Below are positions 1 to 5,236 of a DNA stretch of 6,198 nt, piece after piece. The stretch covers positions 1 through 6,198 of the forward strand of contig CAMCFM010000290.1 of the NCBI GenBank assembly GCA_945874095.1. The letters are read 5' to 3'. How positions within the stretch are numbered: the stretch's first letter is position 1; the number at the start of each line of letters is the position of its first letter. Both the position numbers and the translations under genes were made by a program. Origin of the DNA: Candidatus Kuenenia stuttgartensis. Lineage in GTDB: Bacteria; Planctomycetota; Planctomycetia; Isosphaerales; Isosphaeraceae. Under the pieces are notes generated by a model that saw nothing but the letters and a program-made list of their open reading frames with translations, did not search any database and was not told the DNA's origin.

Positions 1-6
1 AAACCC

Positions 7-26
7 GCCCGGTCAGGGGACCGGGC
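7..26. repeat. GC-rich perfect palindromic hairpin at window edge
   Basis: Positions 7-14 (GCCCGGTC) and 19-26 (GACCGGGC) are perfect reverse complements around the 4-nt loop AGGG, giving an 8-bp very GC-rich stem. On the + strand no T-run follows. On the - strand it is followed by GGGTTT at the window edge, so it is not a clear intrinsic terminator in either direction. It resembles the short interspersed palindromes found between genes in many bacteria, but only one copy is visible here. Confidence 0.6.
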
Positions 27-60
27 CTACAGAAATCCGCTTCTGAGCGTGATTGAGGTT

Positions 61-75
61 TAGGCCGTTGGCCTA
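61..75. repeat. Small hairpin with GTT loop (first of a pair)
   Basis: TAGGCC (61-66) and GGCCTA (70-75) are perfect reverse complements separated by GTT, giving a 6-bp stem with a 3-nt loop. A second hairpin with the same CC-GTT-GG apex follows 15 bases later at 90-102. The inverted repeat is certain; a function is not shown. Confidence 0.45.
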
Positions 76-89
76 GGCTGGTATGTACC

Positions 90-102
90 GCACCGTTGGT
101 GC
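90..102. repeat. Small hairpin with GTT loop (second of a pair)
   Basis: GCACC (90-94) and GGTGC (98-102) pair perfectly around GTT, giving a 5-bp stem. The apex is identical to the hairpin at 61-75 while the outer stem bases differ. That is what one expects if the structure rather than the sequence is kept, although two cases are too few to tell. Confidence 0.4.
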
Positions 103-173
103 TTAAAGCCTCTATGATCTAGCTGTTATACTTTAATCCCAGAAAATTACCCAAAAGATGTGATATGCAACGA

Positions 174-242
174 GGGCTAGCGCCCGGCGGCTAGAATCAA
201 ACCAAGAAACCGGGGGCATCTAGCCGGTCTAGGCGCTAGTCC
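174..242. other. Two-step hairpin, candidate structured RNA or DNA element
   Basis: The outer stem pairs 174-184 with 232-242: eleven pairs, of which only 176/240 is G-T. The inner stem pairs 188-195 with 219-226: eight Watson-Crick pairs. The two stems are separated by a small internal loop (185-187 opposite 227-231). The 23-nt apical loop (196-218) is itself complementary to sequence just beyond the hairpin: 199-205 to 250-256 and 208-213 to 242-247. This allows a pseudoknot. The DNA symmetry means either strand could fold. It lies about 190 bases before the kinase start. It does not match any riboswitch class I could verify by eye. Confidence 0.5.
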
Positions 243-326
243 CGGTTAATTGGTTTTGAAAACCGGAAGTTATTTCTCGCCTGTTCCTTAGCAGAATTTG
301 AAATTCTCAGAACTTTCTAGCCGCCG
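185..326. repeat. 12-bp perfect long-range inverted repeat
   Basis: Positions 185-196 and 315-326 are perfect reverse complements over 12 bases and enclose 118 bases. The left arm overlaps the inner stem of the hairpin at 174-242. The octamer TCTAGCCG occurs at both 219-226 and 316-323, so the left arm can pair with either copy but not both. This could be terminal repeats of a small non-autonomous element, or alternative folds of one RNA. No flanking target-site duplication was found. Confidence 0.45.
293..307. repeat. A+T-rich palindrome AGAATTT-G-AAATTCT
   Basis: Seven bases on each side of a central G (position 300) are perfect reverse complements. As a DNA palindrome this could be a site for a dimeric regulator. 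As RNA it would form only a short A-U helix. It sits about 130 bases upstream of the kinase start, within the span of the long-range inverted repeat. Confidence 0.35.
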
Positions 327-433
327 ACCGGATTGTTCCGGATTTATTCCATTTGGTACGATTTATACGCGCCCGTTCGGATTTGCACGAGACTCTGATT
401 GAATATGAAATCGAATCCTAGACGATAGTTAGG

Positions 434-1915
434 ATGTATTCCGCAGTATCCCTCCCAAACTCACCAAAAATGACCTCCCCAATTCAAAGTCATTCCATTT
501 CCCAGCATCTGACCCGCGTTGTTCTGGAATGGGTTTCAGGCCCGACCAGTCCTCTGGAGCGTCGTAGATTGCTTCCAAGTCAGGGCGACTTTGTGATTGG
601 CCGATCTCTGGCCGCTGACTGGTCCATTCCAGAGGATGGGCTACTTTCGCGAAATCATTTAAAACTGACACTTGAGGATTCCGGATGTCTCTTGTTCGAC
701 TTTGCCAGCAAAAATGGCACGAATTTGAATGATGAGCCTGTTGAGCCTGAAAAGGCTGTTTTTTTGTTCCAAAATGATTTGATCCAAGCTGGTCGATGTG
801 TTTTTCGGGTTCATTTTGAAACGGCTGATATCGCGATCATCGATGCATCACAATCGCTCACTGGCGAAGCGGATTCTGCATCCCATAAAATACCTGGTCA
901 ATTCTCTGTAAAATCCCCCCCTGAGTTCCCACCGGCGAATCTCACCTGTACCATTTGCAACAAAGTTTATCAGGAGCCATCCGTTGCGGAGATTCCCGCA
1001 CAAGGTTCGAGAGAGTCTCTAAGTCCGAACGTCTGCACGAATTGCCGGCCCGGTCACATGACACTTTCGACTGATGCGGAAGAGGATCTGGCCCCCCTTT
1101 ATGAAACGATCCGACTTTTGGGCAAAGGCTCGATGGGTGTTGTTTATCTGGCAAAGCATCGAGAAACTGGCCAGCATGTCGCACTAAAAATTATCGATCC
1201 CGAGACGGCCACCACTCGCACTGCCATCGAACGATTCATGCGTGAAATGGCTGTGATCAGCGCCTTGAAACACGTTAATATTGTCGAATGTCTCGATCAG
1301 GGCCACGATGCTGGCCACCTTTGGTTTGCCATGGAATACGTCTCTGGCATCAGTCTCGAAAATCTGGCACAAGCCAACCGCGGTACTTATCCAGTGAACC
1401 AGGCGTGCCGTATTATCTGCCAAGTCCTGAAGGGTTTAGAGTATGCGCACAATCAGAGCCTCGTGCATCGCGATATCAAGCCGGAAAATATTCTGATCGG
1501 TCGTACGTCTGAAAAACGCTTGATTGCCAAGATCAGTGATTTTGGACTCGCCAAAAACTACCAGTCGATGGGCGTTTCAGGCCTGACTTTTTCTGGCGAA
1601 ATGAGAGGCACCATCCCGTTCATGCCTCCTGAGCAGATGATCGACTTTAAAACGGTGAAGCCATCGGGAGATCTATATTCCACCGCTGCAACGCTTTACT
1701 ATCTAATCGCCGGAACTTATGTTTTTGACTCAGATGATGGCAGCGACGATATGATCCAAATGCTTCTTGATCACAAAGTGGTTCCACTGAGCAGTCGCCG
1801 CAGCGACGTTCCTCAAGAGCTCAGTGATCTGGTTTCAAAGTGTCTGGCCCGTAATCCTGACGATCGCTTCCCGACCGCGTCCGCCATGCGAAATGCATTG
1901 AAACCCTTTGCCTGA
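434..1915 (+). CDS. FHA / zinc-ribbon / Ser-Thr protein kinase fusion
   Basis: This 493-residue soluble protein phosphorylates Ser/Thr on unknown targets. An FHA phosphothreonine-binding domain covers about 27-130, with GRS (57-59), SRNH (72-75) and SKNGTN (92-97). A linker holds two CxxC knuckles (C172/C175 and C201/C204), a probable structural zinc site. The kinase domain spans about 223-490: glycine loop GKGSMG (230-235), VALK Lys252, alpha-C Glu271, HRDIKPEN (345-352), DFG (369-371) and PPE (398-400). All catalytic residues are present and the HRD arginine marks an activation-loop-regulated kinase. There is no membrane segment or C-terminal sensor, so the FHA domain probably supplies targeting. 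ATG 434 follows an in-frame TAG at 419-421; no good Shine-Dalgarno is seen, and ATG 470 is an alternative. modB begins 28 bases after the stop. The class is certain; the substrate is not inferable. Confidence 0.95.
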   Translation: MYSAVSLPNSPKMTSPIQSHSISQHLTRVVLEWVSGPTSPLERRRLLPSQGDFVIGRSLAADWSIPEDGLLSRNHLKLTLEDSGCLLFDFASKNGTNLNDEPVEPEKAVFLFQNDLIQAGRCVFRVHFETADIAIIDASQSLTGEADSASHKIPGQFSVKSPPEFPPANLTCTICNKVYQEPSVAEIPAQGSRESLSPNVCTNCRPGHMTLSTDAEEDLAPLYETIRLLGKGSMGVVYLAKHRETGQHVALKIIDPETATTRTAIERFMREMAVISALKHVNIVECLDQGHDAGHLWFAMEYVSGISLENLAQANRGTYPVNQACRIICQVLKGLEYAHNQSLVHRDIKPENILIGRTSEKRLIAKISDFGLAKNYQSMGVSGLTFSGEMRGTIPFMPPEQMIDFKTVKPSGDLYSTAATLYYLIAGTYVFDSDDGSDDMIQMLLDHKVVPLSSRRSDVPQELSDLVSKCLARNPDDRFPTASAMRNALKPFA

Positions 1916-1943
1916 TCTGGACTCAAGCCAGATTTGCGAGCCT

Positions 1944-2612
1944 ATGACTGCCGAAGATTATACAGCGATCATACTTTCTCTGGCGGTCGCCCTGGCAGCA
2001 ACCATTTCGGTTGTTTGTGTGGGTACTCCAATTGCCTGGTATATTGCGAAAAAGCCGTTTCGAGGGGCTGGACTGGTTGTGGCTATCTCAACGCTCCCAC
2101 TGGTCTTACCACCGACTGTGACTGGCTACCTGCTGCTTGAAATCTTTGGCCGTCGTGCGTTGGTGGGCCAATTTCTTGAACAGCAATTCGGGCTTGTCCT
2201 TGTCTTCCACTGGTCGGGTGCCGTATTGGCCGCTGCGGTGACCAGTTTTCCTCTGTATTTCGTGTCAGCCCGATCGGCATTTGCCTCGGTTGATTTCGCT
2301 TACGAACAGGCCGCCAGGCTGATGGGTTGTTCGGAATGGACTGTTTTCTGGCGAATCACACTTCCACTGTCGATTCGCGGACTGGTGGCTGGGGGCGTTC
2401 TTGGATTTGTCCGTGCCTTGGGCGACTTTGGGGCGACTCTGATGGTGGCTGGAAACATTCCTGGACGGACTCGAACAGCCGCACTGGCACTTTATGACGC
2501 CACTATTTTAGGCGAAGCGGCACGCGCCAGGTCCTTGGTCGCTGTGTTGGGTGCTGTGGCCGTGGCAGCGATCTGGTTTGCTGGAAGACCAATATCCAAA
2601 GGCGGCCGGTAA
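1944..2612 (+). CDS. modB: Molybdate ABC transporter permease (ModB)
   Basis: This is the inner-membrane channel subunit of a molybdate importer, 222 residues, close to the usual ModB size. About five hydrophobic segments are visible (8-34, 42-64, 83-106, 143-166, 197-214). The signature stretch LPLVLPPTVTGYLLL (51-65) is present. The EAA loop that contacts the ATPase (121-141, EQAARLMG ending ITLP) is intact. It is followed by GDFGATLMVAGNIPGRTRT (160-178), a close match to ModB rather than to sulfate or phosphate permeases. The frame stays open back to a TTG at 1908 that would overlap the kinase gene. ATG 1944 is preferred because MTAEDYTAIILSL matches the typical short ModB N-terminus. modC follows after 3 bases. 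No modA is in the window. Tungstate as substrate cannot be excluded. Confidence 0.93.
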   Translation: MTAEDYTAIILSLAVALAATISVVCVGTPIAWYIAKKPFRGAGLVVAISTLPLVLPPTVTGYLLLEIFGRRALVGQFLEQQFGLVLVFHWSGAVLAAAVTSFPLYFVSARSAFASVDFAYEQAARLMGCSEWTVFWRITLPLSIRGLVAGGVLGFVRALGDFGATLMVAGNIPGRTRTAALALYDATILGEAARARSLVAVLGAVAVAAIWFAGRPISKGGR

Positions 2613-2615
2613 ACC

Positions 2616-3302
2616 ATGGCTCAGCAAGTACATGTGTACCAATCCAAGGTCTGTTATTCCATACCCGGACGTTTCGAACTTGATTTGGAACTCAAATCAA
2701 ATCAACGTGTTACGGCATTGATTGGCCCATCCGGAGCCGGTAAAACCACGATCTTAAAACTGATCGCTGGCTGGCTTGAATCCAATTCCACCATCGCCTT
2801 AAATGGGAGCAGGCTTGACTTGAACCGCTCCGGCAAGGTCCAGCCGTTGCGTGATCGAGGCGTGGGGATGGTGTTTCAGGATGACCTCCTGTTCCCGCAT
2901 CTCGATGTGCTTGACAATGCCCAGTTTGCGATCAAATATGCTCGCTCTGAACGCCGTATGGAACCATTTGTTTTTGATTCGCTTTGCGAGAATTTTGGGA
3001 TCGTTCACCTCCTGGGCCGAAAGATATTCAACCTCTCTGGAGGTGAGCGTCAGAGGGTGGGGCTGGTGCGTGCACTTGCAGCCAGGCCCCAACTCCTACT
3101 CTGCGATGAGCCTGTCAGCGCTGTGGATCGAGTTGGCAGGACTAAACTATTGGCGAATTTGCAGAGTTGGACGGAGCGTGAACAGATTGTGGTCATCATG
3201 GTCACGCATGATCACGACGAAATTCGTCGAATGGCCGGGCATGTCTGGCATATCGATGCTGGTCGATTGATCGCCGAAGGTTCGCCTGACTCTGTGATAT
3301 AG
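2616..3302 (+). CDS. modC: Molybdate-type ABC transporter ATP-binding protein (ModC, short form)
   Basis: This cytoplasmic ATPase would power the ModB channel. Its 228 residues contain a complete nucleotide-binding domain: Walker A GPSGAGKTT (37-45), Q-loop Gln88, signature LSGGERQRV (140-148), Walker B LLLCDEP (160-166), D-loop SAVD (168-171) and H-loop His198. The protein ends shortly after the ATPase fold. Classical ModC (about 350 residues in E. coli) has a C-terminal molybdate-binding TOBE/MOP domain, which is absent here, so feedback inhibition through that domain is not expected. ATG 2616 lies 3 bases after the modB stop, indicating co-translation, with a possible ribosome site GGCGG at 2601-2605. 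The ModC call relies on modB; the ATPase domain alone would not identify the substrate. Confidence 0.88.
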   Translation: MAQQVHVYQSKVCYSIPGRFELDLELKSNQRVTALIGPSGAGKTTILKLIAGWLESNSTIALNGSRLDLNRSGKVQPLRDRGVGMVFQDDLLFPHLDVLDNAQFAIKYARSERRMEPFVFDSLCENFGIVHLLGRKIFNLSGGERQRVGLVRALAARPQLLLCDEPVSAVDRVGRTKLLANLQSWTEREQIVVIMVTHDHDEIRRMAGHVWHIDAGRLIAEGSPDSVI

Positions 3303-3315
3303 CAGCAGTCGAGGT

Positions 3316-3756
3316 TTATTCGGAGGGTTTGGAAACTAGCCTGAAAGCGTTTGGAAGTAGGTCTTTAAGCTGGTAAGAGCCTGCTCGATCGACTAGGATC
3401 ACGGTTTCCGGATCGGTAAATTCTGCCAGTAATTGCCGGCAGGCTCCGCACGGCATGAGCATCTCCGGATGGAGCTTTGCCTCGTCGTCGGAAACGTCCA
3501 CGCAGCTTACAGCCACGGCGTCAAATTGCTTGTGACCTGCAAGTACTGCGGCGAACGAAGCGGTCCGCTCAGCGCAGATTGTCAGGCCATACGAAGCATT
3601 TTCGACATTTGCGCCGGTGAATATCTCGTCGTTGACCAGGATGGCCGCACCGACGTGGAAATTCGAGTACGGGCAATAGGCTTTTGAGGCGGCTTCACGG
3701 GCCTTTGCCAACAGCTTTTCAGCAAGCTCTGGAGTGATGGATTGAAGTCCTGGCAT
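3316..3756 (-). CDS. cdd: Cytidine deaminase
   Basis: This enzyme hydrolytically deaminates cytidine and deoxycytidine to uridine and deoxyuridine in pyrimidine salvage. At 146 residues it belongs to the short homotetrameric class (Bacillus type), not the 294-residue dimeric E. coli type. YCPYSNFHVGAA (27-38) and NVENASYG (50-57) form the nucleoside pocket. CAE (61-63) supplies zinc ligand Cys61 and catalytic Glu63, and PCGAC (102-106) supplies Cys103 and Cys106. The start at 3756 is the only ATG well placed before the conserved N-terminus; no strong Shine-Dalgarno precedes it. It is the last gene of a - strand trio, 36 bases after the lipoprotein stop, and converges on modC with a 13-base gap that shows no clear terminator. 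Confidence 0.97.
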   Translation of the reverse strand: MPGLQSITPELAEKLLAKAREAASKAYCPYSNFHVGAAILVNDEIFTGANVENASYGLTICAERTASFAAVLAGHKQFDAVAVSCVDVSDDEAKLHPEMLMPCGACRQLLAEFTDPETVILVDRAGSYQLKDLLPNAFRLVSKPSE

Positions 3757-3792
3757 CGCCCAATTCTTTCAAAACAGCGTTGGTGGATCGGA

Positions 3793-4485
3793 TCAAAGAC
3801 GGGTGTCTTGAATATCGTCGCCGGGGGCATGATCCACAAAGTGCCATGAGAGTTCTGTGGCAACCAGTTTGAGGAACTTGTTTTTGAAGGCAGACTTGCT
3901 GACGCCAGTTTCGACGGACATAGGGGCTGTGACCGGGAAGACGGTGTCGCGATAATCGTTGTAAATCACGTCCACTTCCTTGGGCTCGTTCTTGATCGGT
4001 TTGCCCTTTTTATCCTTGGGATAATCTTTGTTGGTCACCTGAATGTGAATTTTGGAGTGACCCTGGAACAGCATGGGCGTGGAGGGATCCTGAATCTGAA
4101 ACTGTTCGATTTCGAAGAAGACAACGGCATCGGCTTCAAAGAAGTTGAGGGCCTCTTCGGCTGACCAGTCGGAATGCTCCTGCTGCCACTCGGAGACGCG
4201 TTCGAAGGGTGCGAATCGGATTTTTGGATTCGAGGTTCGAATGGTTTTCTGGAATTCTTTGGTCAGATCGCGTTCAAGCATCTGGAAATCGTTGTTCGCT
4301 CCATTCACAGCGTGTGCCAGAACGACGATCAATTTGCCGGACAGGTCGGGGCCTGTATGGCTGATGGTCGGTTCAAATGGCTGGAGGAAATAGAGAGACA
4401 TACGAGGGTCGCAGCCCATGAGGACTGAAACGCCCGACGCCAAACCGATTGAACCGAGAAAACCGCGTCGTCCTAAATGATTCAT
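3793..4485 (-). CDS. Probable Tat-exported lipoprotein of unknown function
   Basis: I do not recognise a named family. The 230-residue product begins MNHLGRRGFLGSIGLASG, a twin-arginine pattern (RRxFL at 6-10) followed by a short hydrophobic stretch and a lipobox LMGC ending at Cys25. Export by Tat or Sec and lipid attachment is therefore likely. The mature part has alternating beta-like and helical segments (LSGKLIVVLAHAV about 48-60; ADAVVFFEIEQFQI 118-131), a lysine-rich insert (about 153-169) and a C-terminal helix LKLVATELSWHF (205-216). Loosely, this recalls small lipoproteins with a CsgG/GNA1162-like fold, but that is a guess. The frame extends to 4692 through the upstream gene. ATG 4485 is chosen because AAGGA lies 8 bases before it and the signal peptide starts there. 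Confidence 0.85.
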   Translation of the reverse strand: MNHLGRRGFLGSIGLASGVSVLMGCDPRMSLYFLQPFEPTISHTGPDLSGKLIVVLAHAVNGANNDFQMLERDLTKEFQKTIRTSNPKIRFAPFERVSEWQQEHSDWSAEEALNFFEADAVVFFEIEQFQIQDPSTPMLFQGHSKIHIQVTNKDYPKDKKGKPIKNEPKEVDVIYNDYRDTVFPVTAPMSVETGVSKSAFKNKFLKLVATELSWHFVDHAPGDDIQDTRL

Positions 4486-4493
4486 GGCGTGCG

Positions 4494-4498
4494 TCCTT
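4494..4498 (-). promoter_or_regulatory. Ribosome binding site AAGGA deciding the lipoprotein start
   Basis: Read on the - strand this is AAGGA, 8 bases before ATG 4485. It is the clearest Shine-Dalgarno in the window and argues against the longer frame starting at 4692, which would run through the end of the DUF2752 gene and bury the signal peptide 69 residues into the protein. Confidence 0.7.
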
Positions 4499-4537
4499 GC
4501 TTGCCAGTTGCGTGCATATTCGGAAATTTGATTCGTT

Positions 4538-5053
4538 TCAGGGGCCACTGACCGATACGTGCTGAGCGGCTTGAGAGAGTCGGATTGCCCAACAGGTGAG
4601 AGCGATTGAGAAGAGTCCGCCAGAGCATAAAGCGAGCGGGCGATCCCAATTGTCAAACCCCACAATTCGGCCTTTGAAGCTGCACAAGCCAAGCCATGCG
4701 GCGGCAGCGATTGAGAGCCCGAAGAGTGGTAGACCTGCTGGATTTGACCTGATGGAGTCTCGGAAATGGCCTCTGGCCAGCCATGCGGCGGCGGTCGTCA
4801 TTCCACAAGTCGGGCATGGTACACCTGTTTGAGCCATTGTCGGGCACTTTGCCAACCCAAGCTGGGTGTGCGTGCCAACCCGATTGGGGCTTGGGACAAG
4901 TGAGAATGCCATCCACCAGATGCCTAATCCAGCCAACGCTGGAATCAGCAGGAGCGATCGCCAGAAAGTGGAAATCGGACGAGGATCCGTGCCATGGTCT
5001 AAACCATGATCCGCATGAGACATCCTCGGATTTGGCCCCTTCAGCGCAATCAT
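4538..5053 (-). CDS. DUF2752 family membrane protein
   Basis: This is a small integral membrane protein of unknown function, 171 residues with the chosen start. The family hallmark is a Cys-rich loop, here KCPTMAQTGVPCPTCGMTTA (69-88), with Cys70, Cys80 and Cys83, followed by a conserved NPAG (104-107). Three hydrophobic segments are seen (about 31-53, 107-124, 140-158), with the Cys loop between the first and second. The paired cysteines could bind a metal or form disulfides; this is inference. Start options are ATG 5110 (AAGG only one base away), ATG 5053 (GAGG 8 bases upstream, preferred) and ATG 5023 (no well-spaced site); all keep the domain intact. The lipoprotein gene starts 52 bases after the stop, so the two are probably co-transcribed with cdd. 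Confidence 0.85.
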   Translation of the reverse strand: MIALKGPNPRMSHADHGLDHGTDPRPISTFWRSLLLIPALAGLGIWWMAFSLVPSPNRVGTHTQLGLAKCPTMAQTGVPCPTCGMTTAAAWLARGHFRDSIRSNPAGLPLFGLSIAAAAWLGLCSFKGRIVGFDNWDRPLALCSGGLFSIALTCWAIRLSQAAQHVSVSGP

Positions 5054-5061
5054 TGCATGAG

Positions 5062-5065
5062 CCTC
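5062..5065 (-). promoter_or_regulatory. Candidate ribosome binding site GAGG for the DUF2752 gene
   Basis: On the - strand GAGG lies 8 bases before ATG 5053, a better spacing than the AAGG abutting ATG 5110. It is only four bases long, so it favours the 5053 start without proving it. Confidence 0.4.
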
Positions 5066-5214
5066 AAAACGAACACGGACCTTCCCTGGTCCAGTCTTGC
5101 TGGAGAGCATACCTTGTTTCAGAATTTCGACAAGCGGAATTTTTTACAAAAGTTTCGGACTGATGTGTGATAAGTTTTAGCAAGCGAGAGCTTTGATGGA
5201 AATTTCGATTGATT

Positions 5215-5226
5215 TTCAAATTTGAA
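5215..5226. promoter_or_regulatory. Perfect 12-bp palindrome TTCAAATTTGAA, possible operator
   Basis: The twelve bases are fully self-complementary and end just before the GGGGA preceding the methyltransferase start. They lie in the roughly 180-bp divergent region shared with the DUF2752 gene. The position would suit a dimeric repressor acting on methyltransferase expression. A+T-rich palindromes of this length can arise by chance, and only one copy was seen. Confidence 0.3.
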
Positions 5227-5236
5227 TGGGGAAATG

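Larger units (their letters stand above)
1..433. other. Gene-free, inverted-repeat-rich region upstream of the kinase gene
   Basis: No open frame of meaningful length lies here on either strand; ATG codons at 83, 165 and 405 open frames of ten codons or fewer. The stretch is dominated by self-complementary sequence: hairpins at 7-26, 61-75 and 90-102, a two-step hairpin at 174-242, an A+T palindrome at 293-307, and a 12-bp long-range inverted repeat (185-196 with 315-326). Nine CTAG tetranucleotides were counted by eye. It could be the 5' leader of the kinase-modBC genes, a separate structured RNA, or repeat debris. I see no tRNA, no recognisable riboswitch consensus and no convincing sigma-70 promoter. 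Possible but weak elements are TATACT at 127-132 and TTGCAC at 383-388. Confidence 0.7.

Noticed and set aside
127..132. TATACT as a -10 box with TTAAAG (103-108) as -35
   Set aside because: The -35 match is poor, the spacer is 18, and the position is 300 bases from the first gene; it is not distinguishable from background.
405..428. Seven-codon frame (MKSNPRR) ending 5 bases before the kinase start
   Set aside because: It is very short, has no ribosome site, and short frames of this kind are expected by chance; it is too weak to call a leader peptide.
1..433. tRNA or known molybdenum-cofactor riboswitch in the left region
   Set aside because: No T-arm or anticodon-arm pattern was found, and I could not match the region to the consensus of the Moco motif or another known class by eye.
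1908..1943. Upstream TTG start for modB overlapping the kinase stop by 8 bases
   Set aside because: It would add MPDLDSSQICEP, which does not resemble the ModB N-terminus, while ATG 1944 gives a family-typical start and length.
3288..3310. Bulged stem at the modC 3' end as a terminator (3288-3294 with 3303-3310)
   Set aside because: It has only seven pairs with a bulge and no T-run on either side, and it overlaps the modC stop.
4486..4692. 69-residue N-terminal extension of the lipoprotein frame
   Set aside because: It overlaps the DUF2752 coding region and would bury the signal peptide; the AAGGA site supports ATG 4485.
4596..5163. + strand open frames across the DUF2752 gene
   Set aside because: They are antisense shadows with no recognisable domains; the - strand protein has clear family motifs.
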